A stretch of DNA of 64,000 nucleotides from Bacillus dicomae. GTDB taxonomy: Bacteria; Bacillota; Bacilli; Bacillales; Bacillaceae_G. Below the pieces are notes generated by a model. It saw nothing but the letters and a program-made list of their open reading frames with translations. It was not told where the DNA came from and did no database searches. The position numbers were made by a program, and so were the translations under genes. Shown in pieces: positions 57,451-64,000 of the stretch. The stretch is taken from positions 434,001-498,000 of the forward strand of contig NZ_VHIV01000002.1 of the NCBI RefSeq assembly GCF_006494425.1, read 5' to 3'. Positions within the stretch are counted from its first letter, which is position 1, and every line of letters begins with the position of its first letter.

Positions 57451-58584
57451 ATGAGAGCAAAGACAAAGTTAATTCATGGTATTCGCATAGGAGAACCTTC
57501 AACTGGATCTGTAAATGTACCGATTTATCAAACAAGTACGTACAAACAAGAAGCAGTTGGTAAGCATCAAGGATATGAATATTCACGTACAGGCAACCCA
57601 ACGCGTGCAGCTTTAGAAGAAATGATTGCTGTATTAGAAAATGGTCACGCTGGCTTTGCATTTGGTTCAGGAATGGCTGCTATTACAGCGACAATTATGT
57701 TGTTCTCAAAAGGTGACCACGTTATTTTAACAGATGATGTGTATGGTGGAACGTATCGCGTGATTACGAAAGTATTAAACCGCTTCGGTATTGAGCATAC
57801 ATTTGTAGATACAACAAACCTAGAGGAAGTTGCAGAAGCAATTCGTCCAAATACAAAAGCAATTTATGTAGAAACACCAACGAACCCACTACTAAAAATT
57901 ACTGATATTAAGAAAATATCTACTCTTGCTAAAGGGAAAGATTTATTAACAATTATTGATAACACATTCATGACGCCATATTGGCAGTCGCCGATTTCTT
58001 TAGGAGCAGACATTGTACTTCATAGTGCAACGAAATATTTAGGAGGTCATAGTGACGTAGTTGCAGGCCTAGTAGTTGTAAATAGCCCGCAATTAGCAGA
58101 AGACCTTCACTTTGTACAAAACTCAACAGGAGGCATTCTTGGACCACAAGATAGTTTCTTACTACTTCGCGGTTTAAAAACATTAGGAATTCGTATGGAA
58201 GAACATGAAACAAATTCACGCGCAATTGCCGAGTTTCTAAATAACCATCCAAAAGTAAATAAAGTATATTACCCAGGTCTTGCATCACATCAGAACCATG
58301 AACTAGCAACAGAACAAGCAAATGGATTTGGTGCTATAATCTCATTTGATGTAGATAGCGAAGAAACATTAAATAAAGTACTTGAGAAATTACAATACTT
58401 CACACTTGCTGAAAGTTTAGGGGCAGTAGAAAGTTTAATTTCTATTCCATCTCAAATGACACATGCATCAATCCCAGCAGATCGTCGTAAAGAATTAGGA
58501 ATTACAGATACATTAATTCGTATCTCTGTCGGAATTGAAGATGGTGAAGATTTAATTGAAGATTTAGCACAAGCGCTAGCATAA
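57451..58584 (+). CDS. mccB: Cystathionine gamma-lyase/homocysteine gamma-lyase (MccB/YrhB)
   Basis: Splits cystathionine to cysteine, 2-oxobutyrate and ammonia, completing methionine-to-cysteine conversion. The 377-residue Cys/Met-metabolism PLP enzyme has YEYSRTGNPTRAALE (about 42-56), SGMAAITA, VETPTNPLL, and the PLP lysine in LHSATKYLGGHSDVV (about 193). An AAAGGATGGG segment at the end of mccA serves as its ribosome-binding site. Confidence 0.95.
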   Translation: MRAKTKLIHGIRIGEPSTGSVNVPIYQTSTYKQEAVGKHQGYEYSRTGNPTRAALEEMIAVLENGHAGFAFGSGMAAITATIMLFSKGDHVILTDDVYGGTYRVITKVLNRFGIEHTFVDTTNLEEVAEAIRPNTKAIYVETPTNPLLKITDIKKISTLAKGKDLLTIIDNTFMTPYWQSPISLGADIVLHSATKYLGGHSDVVAGLVVVNSPQLAEDLHFVQNSTGGILGPQDSFLLLRGLKTLGIRMEEHETNSRAIAEFLNNHPKVNKVYYPGLASHQNHELATEQANGFGAIISFDVDSEETLNKVLEKLQYFTLAESLGAVESLISIPSQMTHASIPADRRKELGITDTLIRISVGIEDGEDLIEDLAQALA

Positions 58585-58622
58585 AAAAATGCACTGCTCA
58601 TATAGGGCAGTGCATTTTTTTT
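58584..58622 (+). terminator. Terminator of yrrT-mccB operon
   Basis: AAAAAATGCACTGC / GCAGTGCATTTTTT stem with T run. Confidence 0.92.
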
Positions 58623-58628
58623 ATTTTT

Positions 58629-58646
58629 TTGTGAGAACTTTCACAA
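58629..58646. promoter_or_regulatory. Rex operator 1 upstream of adhE
   Basis: TTGTGAGAACTTTCACAA keeps the Rex half sites TTGTGA and TCACAA with 6-bp spacing; the centre deviates from consensus. Confidence 0.75.
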
Positions 58647-58713
58647 AATAGACATACACAAATGAAATGATTTCATGTATATTGTATTCAGAAAGTGTTA
58701 CTCACGAATAAAC

Positions 58714-58731
58714 TTGTGAAATATTTCACAA
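58714..58731. promoter_or_regulatory. Rex operator 2 upstream of adhE
   Basis: TTGTGAAATATTTCACAA is a perfect 18-bp palindrome equal to the Rex consensus. The centres of the two boxes are 85 bp apart. Confidence 0.92.
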
Positions 58732-58780
58732 ACAATGAAGTTCATGTAGGAAAGCAACTCTATTTTTTTTGCGCTAATCG

Positions 58781-58815
58781 GGACTTATGATGACCTATAG
58801 GGTCTTATTTAGTCC
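58781..58815 (+). other. Hairpin in the adhE leader
   Basis: GGACT/AGTCC and GACC/GGTC stems separated by a symmetric 6x6 internal loop; it ends 16 bp before the AGGAGG of adhE. Confidence 0.5.
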
Positions 58816-58841
58816 AAGATAGCAGAATAGGAGGAATTTAC

Positions 58842-61445
58842 ATGGTAGTCAAAGAGAAAGTTGTAAATGAAATGCAGGAAGTAAAAGAGATGATTGATAC
58901 GTTAGCGAATAACGGTCGAAAGGCTTTACAAGCATTAGAAAGTTTTACACAAGAGAAAATTGACAACATTGTTCATGAAATGGCATTAGCAGGTGTTGAT
59001 CAACATATGCCACTTGCGAAGTTGGCTGTTGAAGAAACAGGGCGTGGTGTATACGAAGATAAATGCATTAAAAATATTTTTGCTACTGAATATATTTGGC
59101 ACAGCATAAAGAAAGATAAAACAGTAGGGATTATTCACGAAGATCCTCATGAAGAAATAATAGAAATTGCGGAGCCCGTCGGTGTAGTAGCTGGGGTAAC
59201 CCCAGTAACGAATCCAACATCGACAACGATGTTTAAGGCATTAATCGCGATAAAAACGAGAAATCCAATTATTTTCGCATTTCATCCTTCCGCACAAAAC
59301 TGTTCCATTGCAGCGGCAAAAACAGTATATGATGCAGCAGTGAAGGCGGGTGCACCAAAACATTGTATTCAGTGGATTGAAAAACCTTCTGTCGAAGCAA
59401 CGAAACAATTAATGAACCATGAAGGTGTTGCGCTTGTTTTGGCAACTGGAGGAGCTGGTATGGTGAAATCAGCTTATTCTACTGGAAAACCAGCGCTTGG
59501 TGTAGGACCTGGTAATGTACCATGTTATATAGAGAAATCAGCGCATGTAAAACGAGCTGTTAATGATTTGATCTTATCAAAAACATTTGATAACGGTATG
59601 ATTTGCGCATCAGAACAAGCAATTATTGTGGACAAGGAAATTTATGATGATGTGAAAACAGAAATGATTGCAAATAATTGTTACTTTGTAACAGAAGAAG
59701 AGAGAAAAAAATTAGAAAAGCTTGTTATTAATGAAAATACATGTGCAGTAAATAGTGATATTGTTGGGAAATCAGCACAGTATATTGCTGAATTAGTAGG
59801 AATAACTGTACCTGAACATACAAAAATGCTTGTAGCTGAAATTAAGGGTATCGGGGCAGCATATCCACTATCTCGTGAGAAACTGAGCCCAGTGTTAGCT
59901 TGTGTAAAAGCAAATTCATTAGAAGAAGGATTTACATATTGCGAAGAAATGTTAGAGCTTGGTGGCCTAGGGCATTCAGCGGTTATCCATTCTACAAATA
60001 AAGAAGTACAAAAACAATTTGGGTTACGTATGAAAGCTTGCCGTCTCATTGTAAATGCACCTTCATCACAAGGTGGAATTGGTGATATATATAATGGGTT
60101 TATTCCATCACTTACGCTTGGTTGTGGCTCCTACGGGAAAAATTCAGTTTCCCAAAACGTAACGGCGACTCATTTATTAAATATAAAAAGGCTAGCAAAT
60201 AGAAAAAAGAATATGCAGTGGTTCAAATTACCACCAAAAATTTATTTTGAAAAACATGCGACAGCATATTTAGCAAATATGCCTAACATTTCACGGGCAT
60301 TTATTGTAACGGATCCAGGGATGGTTGAACACGGATATGTAGATACGGTTACGCATTATTTACGTAAACATGCAAACGATGTAAAAGTCGAAGTTTTCTT
60401 TGAGGTCGAGCCAGATCCATCAGATGAAACTGTGTTTAAAGGTGCGGAAATGATGAGAAGTTTTCAGCCTGATGTCATTATCGCACTCGGTGGTGGTTCA
60501 GCGATGGATGCGGCGAAAGGGATGTGGCTTTTCTATGAGCATCCAGAAACAACATTCTATGGCATTAAACAGAAGTTTTTAGATATAAGAAAACGTACAT
60601 GTAAATATCCGGAATTAGGAAGTAAGGCGCAGTTTGTTGCCATTCCAACAACATCAGGAACAGGATCAGAAGTGACACCATTTGCGGTTATTACAGATAG
60701 GAAAAATAATATAAAGTATCCACTCGCAGATTATGAATTAACGCCAGATGTAGCAATTGTTGATCCACAATTTGTAATGACAGTACCACCACATGTAACA
60801 GCAGACACTGGGATGGACGTATTAACGCATGCAATCGAGGCGTATGTGTCTGTTCTGGCAAATGACTATACAGATGGATTAGCATTAAAGGCCATTGATC
60901 TCGTATTTAAATATTTACCGAGAGCATTTAAAGATGGAAATGATGAAGAAGCACGAGAAAAAATGCATAATGCTTCTGCAATCGCAGGAATGGCATTTGC
61001 AAATGCTTTCCTAGGTATTAATCACAGCTTAGCACATAAAATTGGACCAGAATTCCATATTCCGCATGGTCGTGCAAATGCAATTCTTATGCCGCACGTA
61101 GTTCGTTATAATGCTATTAAGCCAAGAAAACACGCATTATTCCCAAAATATGAGAACTTTGTAGCTGATGAACGCTATGCACATATTGCGAGAATGCTCG
61201 GGCTTCCAGCAAGTTCGGCGGCAGAAGGTGTGGAATCACTCGTCAAAGCAATTATTGAGCTTGGAAAAAGTTTAAATATAAATATGAGTATTGCAGGACA
61301 AAGAGTTGCGAAAGACCAATTTGAAGAGGTTGTTGGAGTATTGGCAGAAAGAGCTTTTGAAGATCAATGTACAACAGCTAATCCAAAATTACCTCTCATT
61401 TCAGAGCTAAAAGAAATTTATATGAAAGCATATAAAGGTGAGTAA
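58842..61445 (+). CDS. adhE: Bifunctional acetaldehyde-CoA/alcohol dehydrogenase AdhE
   Basis: Fermentative enzyme reducing acetyl-CoA to ethanol with two NADH. The 867-residue fusion has an N-terminal CoA-acylating aldehyde dehydrogenase (PVGVVAGVTPVTNPTSTTMFK; catalytic Cys in NGMICASEQ near 253) and a C-terminal iron alcohol dehydrogenase (GGGSAMDAAKGMW, DTGMDVLTHAIEAYVS, and iron ligand segments NHSLAHKIG and HIPHGRANA). AdhE forms spirosomes. Two Rex boxes upstream imply induction when NADH is high. It sits between mccB and yrhC, which are adjacent in B. subtilis. AGGAGG precedes the ATG. Confidence 0.97.
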   Translation: MVVKEKVVNEMQEVKEMIDTLANNGRKALQALESFTQEKIDNIVHEMALAGVDQHMPLAKLAVEETGRGVYEDKCIKNIFATEYIWHSIKKDKTVGIIHEDPHEEIIEIAEPVGVVAGVTPVTNPTSTTMFKALIAIKTRNPIIFAFHPSAQNCSIAAAKTVYDAAVKAGAPKHCIQWIEKPSVEATKQLMNHEGVALVLATGGAGMVKSAYSTGKPALGVGPGNVPCYIEKSAHVKRAVNDLILSKTFDNGMICASEQAIIVDKEIYDDVKTEMIANNCYFVTEEERKKLEKLVINENTCAVNSDIVGKSAQYIAELVGITVPEHTKMLVAEIKGIGAAYPLSREKLSPVLACVKANSLEEGFTYCEEMLELGGLGHSAVIHSTNKEVQKQFGLRMKACRLIVNAPSSQGGIGDIYNGFIPSLTLGCGSYGKNSVSQNVTATHLLNIKRLANRKKNMQWFKLPPKIYFEKHATAYLANMPNISRAFIVTDPGMVEHGYVDTVTHYLRKHANDVKVEVFFEVEPDPSDETVFKGAEMMRSFQPDVIIALGGGSAMDAAKGMWLFYEHPETTFYGIKQKFLDIRKRTCKYPELGSKAQFVAIPTTSGTGSEVTPFAVITDRKNNIKYPLADYELTPDVAIVDPQFVMTVPPHVTADTGMDVLTHAIEAYVSVLANDYTDGLALKAIDLVFKYLPRAFKDGNDEEAREKMHNASAIAGMAFANAFLGINHSLAHKIGPEFHIPHGRANAILMPHVVRYNAIKPRKHALFPKYENFVADERYAHIARMLGLPASSAAEGVESLVKAIIELGKSLNINMSIAGQRVAKDQFEEVVGVLAERAFEDQCTTANPKLPLISELKEIYMKAYKGE

Positions 61446-61453
61446 TGCTTATG

Positions 61454-61484
61454 AAAGAGTCGCAATAAAGCGGCTCTTTTTCTT
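61454..61484 (+). terminator. Terminator of adhE
   Basis: AAAGAGTCGC / GCGGCTCTTT stem (one G-U) with AATAAA loop and T run. Confidence 0.88.
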
Positions 61485-61571
61485 TTGGAAAACATCTCCC
61501 AGAATGGCTGTATTTACTTGTCTTTCAGTTTAATAGAATATGATACAGTGAAATGGAGGAGTGAGAATATC

Positions 61572-61799
61572 ATGAAAGAATTACAAGAAAAGATAGAAGA
61601 TTACACTCGGTTCGGACAAATTCTTCTCGCTGTAAGTACATTGTTAATGGTTGGCTTATTGATTCCGACTGGAGCAAAAGAAACGATACAATCTTTTGTT
61701 ATGATGGGAAGCATCGTTATATTTTTAAGTTTATCATTCTTTTTCTTTCAACGTGTAAAAGTGATGCGTGACGAGTTAGAGGGAGACGAATGTGAATAA
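61572..61799 (+). CDS. yrhC: YrhC-family small membrane protein
   Basis: A 75-residue protein, MKELQEKIEDYTRFGQILLAVSTLLMVGLLIP, then two membrane helices (about 15-34 and 42-61) and an acidic tail. Sequence pattern and context match YrhC, the last gene of the B. subtilis yrrT-mccB-yrhC operon. Here adhE separates it from mccB. ATG 61572 follows TGGAGGAGTGAG; the in-frame extension further upstream has no ribosome-binding site. Function unknown. Confidence 0.82.
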   Translation: MKELQEKIEDYTRFGQILLAVSTLLMVGLLIPTGAKETIQSFVMMGSIVIFLSLSFFFFQRVKVMRDELEGDECE

Positions 61800-61809
61800 T
61801 ATTGATAAA

Positions 61810-61850
61810 TAAAGCGTTACAAAAAGAAGGAATCTTTTTGTAACGCTTTT
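61810..61850 (+). terminator. Terminator of yrhC
   Basis: AAAGCGTTACAAAAAG / CTTTTTGTAACGCTTT, 16-bp stem then TTG and more T. Confidence 0.9.
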
Positions 61851-61881
61851 TGTTTTTTCTAGAAATTGTATGCGTTTTATA

Positions 61882-61911
61882 TTGACAGTGATAATCCTTA
61901 TCAATTAAAGT
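61882..61911 (+). promoter_or_regulatory. Promoter of the iron/heme ABC operon
   Basis: TTGACA (61882-61887), 18-bp spacer, TAAAGT (61906-61911). A Fur box fills the spacer. Confidence 0.6.
61889..61903. promoter_or_regulatory. Fur box 1 of the heme/iron ABC operon
   Basis: TGATAATCCTTATCA, 13 of 14 consensus positions, between -35 and -10. Confidence 0.85.
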
Positions 61912-61925
61912 AGAATAGTAGTTAA

Positions 61926-61940
61926 TGATTATCATTATCA
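61926..61940. promoter_or_regulatory. Fur box 2 of the heme/iron ABC operon
   Basis: TGATTATCATTATCA, 13 of 14 consensus positions, just upstream of the ribosome-binding site. Confidence 0.85.
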
Positions 61941-61955
61941 ATTAGAGGTGAAAGG

Positions 61956-62903
61956 ATGAAAAAATCTATTACGCTATTCACAGCGATTTTATCTATTTTT
62001 TTCTTATTAATCGGTTGCAGTGCAAAAGGAGACGAAAAAGCATCTGCAACAAAAACAGAAAAAGGAAAAGAGAAAATCGAAGTTACCGACCTGTCAGGAA
62101 GGAAGGTAACATTCGATAAGACGCCAGAAAGTTTTGCTACGTTAAGTATAGGAGACATGGATATTATTCATGCTTTAGGTGGAAAAATAGTAGGTCGTCC
62201 GGATGCAAAAATAACTCTTCCAGAGGATATAAAGAAAATACAAGTAATCGGGAATGCACATCAGCCGAATTTTGAGCAAATTGCTAGTCTAAAGCCTGAT
62301 GTACTTATTGCTAACAATGGATTCCAAAAGAACGTTCCAACGGTTGAAGGACAAGGAACGAAAGTAATGATTTCTTCTGCGAACTCTATACAAGATATTC
62401 AAAAAAATATTGAGCTATATGGAACGATAATGAAGAAAGAAGATAAAGCAAAAGAGCTTAATCAAAAAATGAATGATCAAATGAAGAAATATGAGAAAAA
62501 GAGCGATATTAAAGCGTTGCTAGTTTATGGAGCACCAGGCACTTATTTAGCAGCATTACCAACATCTCTATCAGGTGATATTTTAGAAAAAACAGGCGGG
62601 AAAAATATTGCTTCTGATTTTCCAGAAATGAAAGAATACCCGCAATATGCACAGCTAAGTGTAGAGCGGATTATTGAGGCGAATCCAGATGTGATTTATT
62701 TAATTACACATGGAGATCCAAATAGTGTGAAAAAAGCATTTGAAGGCGAAATGATGAAAAATGAATCGTGGAAAAATTTGGATGCAGTAAAACGAAATCG
62801 CGTAGTAATTTTGCCACCAGATCTATTTGGATCAAATCCTGGAACAAAAGTTACAGAAGCAATGGACTTTATGTATAAAAGTATACAAGATGTAAGGAAA
62901 TGA
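61956..62903 (+). CDS. IsdE-like heme/iron ABC transporter substrate-binding lipoprotein
   Basis: The 315-residue lipoprotein has lipobox FLLIGC (Cys 21) and a type III binding-protein fold: KTPESFATLSIGDMDIIHALGG, IGNAHQPNFEQIASLKPDVLIANNG, a central helix, LLVYGAPGTYLAALPTSLSGDILEKTGGKNI, and VIYLITHGDPNSVKKAFEGEMM. It resembles my memory of Staphylococcus IsdE, including the second-lobe HG that holds the heme-ligating His. The first-lobe IsdE Met appears replaced by His in GNAHQP. Heme is thus plausible, ferric siderophore the alternative. The stop overlaps the permease ATG. Two Fur boxes lie upstream. Confidence 0.88.
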   Translation: MKKSITLFTAILSIFFLLIGCSAKGDEKASATKTEKGKEKIEVTDLSGRKVTFDKTPESFATLSIGDMDIIHALGGKIVGRPDAKITLPEDIKKIQVIGNAHQPNFEQIASLKPDVLIANNGFQKNVPTVEGQGTKVMISSANSIQDIQKNIELYGTIMKKEDKAKELNQKMNDQMKKYEKKSDIKALLVYGAPGTYLAALPTSLSGDILEKTGGKNIASDFPEMKEYPQYAQLSVERIIEANPDVIYLITHGDPNSVKKAFEGEMMKNESWKNLDAVKRNRVVILPPDLFGSNPGTKVTEAMDFMYKSIQDVRK

Positions 62904-63937
62904 TAAGTATGGAAAGTAGTGAAGTAGTAAGGGGGAAGGAACATCCTTTTGCGAAAAAAAGATGGATCATAGCAGTTAGTTTAGTTATATTAACGATTTT
63001 AGGTCTTTTTTACGGCCTTTTCGCAGGAAGCTTATCCTTTTCTTTACGAGATATTCTAACAGGGATACAAGATGAAGGTTCAACAGTTCATCGAATTGTA
63101 TGGGACCTTCGTATACCAAGAGTGCTCGTTGGATTTATAGTAGGGACATGTTTAGCTGCATCTGGTGCATTATTACAAGGAGTTATGAGAAACCCTCTTG
63201 CGGACCCCGGTATAATTGGGGTTTCATCTGGAGCAGGCCTTGTAGCAATCGTAATTATGATTTTATTCCCGCAGTATATGGCTTTTTTACCGCTCGGGGC
63301 GTTTTTAGGAGCTTTCATAACGGCGATGGTCATTTATGCTTTATCATGGCAAAAGGGGGCACCGCCTTCAAGAATTGTCTTAGTAGGCGTGTCAATTAAT
63401 GCATTAATTGGTGCAGCGACGTCAGCGTTAATGTTATTACATAGTGACAAAGTACAGTCCGTGTTACCGTGGCTAGCGGGTGGCATTGGTGGTGTAAGTT
63501 GGGCACATTTAAACATGATTATTTATTATGCAATATTCGCTATTATATTGGCCTTCTTTGGTATCAAACATATTCGAGTATTAATGCTTGGAGATGAAAT
63601 GGCGAAATTATTAGGGCATAACGTGGAAAAAAGCCGGTTTTATTTAATAGTAGTAAGTACATTATTAGCTGGAATTGCGGTTAGTGTTTCTGGTCTAATT
63701 GGATTTGTCGGTCTTGTCGTACCACATATGTTACGTTTATTAGTTGGAAATGACTATAAATATTTACTGCCATTATCATGCCTTGGCGGAGGAATATTAC
63801 TTGTTTTAGCGGATGCGATAGCTCGAAGTTGGTTCGATCCAATTGAATTGCCTGTCGGTATTTTACTATCCTTCTTAGGCGGTCCGTTCTTCTTATATTT
63901 AATTCATAGAGGGGGGAAACAGCGTGATTTCCGTTAA
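62900..63937 (+). CDS. FecCD-family iron/heme ABC transporter permease
   Basis: The 345-residue inner-membrane permease has about ten helices and the family hallmarks GVMRNPLADPGIIGVSSGAGL (about 93-113) and SGLIGFVGLVVPHMLRLLVGNDYKYLLP (about 263-290), the latter including the loop that couples to the ATPase. ATG 62900 overlaps the preceding TGA (ATGA) and has AAGGA upstream; ATG 62909 is less well spaced. Partners are the binding protein before it and the ATPase after it. Confidence 0.95.
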   Translation: MISMESSEVVRGKEHPFAKKRWIIAVSLVILTILGLFYGLFAGSLSFSLRDILTGIQDEGSTVHRIVWDLRIPRVLVGFIVGTCLAASGALLQGVMRNPLADPGIIGVSSGAGLVAIVIMILFPQYMAFLPLGAFLGAFITAMVIYALSWQKGAPPSRIVLVGVSINALIGAATSALMLLHSDKVQSVLPWLAGGIGGVSWAHLNMIIYYAIFAIILAFFGIKHIRVLMLGDEMAKLLGHNVEKSRFYLIVVSTLLAGIAVSVSGLIGFVGLVVPHMLRLLVGNDYKYLLPLSCLGGGILLVLADAIARSWFDPIELPVGILLSFLGGPFFLYLIHRGGKQRDFR

Positions 63938-64000
63938 TAAAGTGTTTTACGCACATTCTGAAAGATTTCAAATGCAAAATATGAATGTACATATTAAAGC
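63924..64000 (+). CDS. ABC transporter ATP-binding protein, N-terminal part (partial)
   Basis: GTG at 63924 follows AGAGGGGGG and overlaps the permease end by 14 bp in another frame. The 25 visible codons read MISVNKVFYAHSERFQMQ and continue NMNVHIK, the first beta strands of a FecE/HmuV-type ATPase. The gene leaves the window at the right edge. Assignment rests on operon context and the short start. Confidence 0.8.
   Translation, partial: MISVNKVFYAHSERFQMQNMNVHIK

Overview
This window is chromosomal DNA from a low-GC, endospore-forming Firmicute, most likely a member of the Bacillus cereus group. The gene order follows the Bacillus subtilis nad-saf-ruv-que-sec-rel-his-iscS-recD2-alaS-yrr-mcc segment almost gene for gene. 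The window also holds a 156-bp element with TTTAT ends that matches my memory of the cereus-group repeat bcr1, and a long repeat-rich SafA/ExsA-type spore coat protein. The gene calls rest on recognisable motifs and on this conserved order. Strain or species cannot be decided from the sequence alone.

Layout. 1-2.1 kb: the end of nadB, then nadC and nadA (de novo NAD). 2.3-5.1 kb: sporulation genes safA and coxA. 5.1-9.0 kb: an accessory stretch with an unassigned structured RNA, an ArsR-DMT transporter pair, bofC, and a Fur-boxed siderophore-binding lipoprotein. 9.1-13.5 kb: ruvA-ruvB-DUF2905-queA-tgt-yajC (Holliday junction repair, queuosine, Sec accessory). 13.5-19.3 kb: yrzE, yrbG, spoVB, comN, secDF. 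19.4-30.0 kb: a CDF metal exporter, recJ, apt, rel, dtd, a small HTH-like protein, and a T-box-controlled hisS-aspS operon. 30.2-36.6 kb: tcdA, bcr1, an RsfA-type regulator, rarA, cymR, iscS, mnmA. 36.7-46.3 kb: yrrB, recD2, small proteins, yrrI, a PH-domain protein, T-box-alaS, ireB, yqgF, yrzB. 46.5-54.7 kb: mltG, trmR-trhP1-trhP2 (tRNA U34 hydroxylation and methylation), udk, greA, pbpI, yrrS. 55.1-61.8 kb: yrrT-mtnN-mccA-mccB (methionine to cysteine conversion), adhE with two Rex operators placed between mccB and yrhC, then yrhC. 61.9-64.0 kb: a Fur-boxed heme/iron ABC transporter that runs off the edge.

How it works together. Much of the window concerns tRNA and sulfur: CymR, IscS and MnmA supply and control sulfur for tRNA thiolation. 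TrmR/TrhP, QueA/Tgt and TcdA modify tRNAs. HisS, AspS, AlaS and Dtd charge or proofread them, with T-boxes sensing uncharged tRNA. CymR probably also represses the yrrT-mcc operon (known in B. subtilis; no binding site was verified here). Two iron-uptake loci carry Fur boxes and adhE carries Rex boxes, so iron and NADH state are both read here.

The least ordinary signals are intergenic: a promoter-RNA-terminator unit at 5.7-5.9 kb, a 28-bp palindrome between arsR and its transporter, a leader hairpin that buries the coxA ribosome-binding site, a bcr1-like hairpin before recD2, a promoter inside an inverted repeat at recJ, a multi-hairpin leader before greA, and a hisS T-box whose canonical specifier position appears to read Asp rather than His. 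I did not find a clear, wholly new multi-gene system. Most of the window is a conserved housekeeping block.
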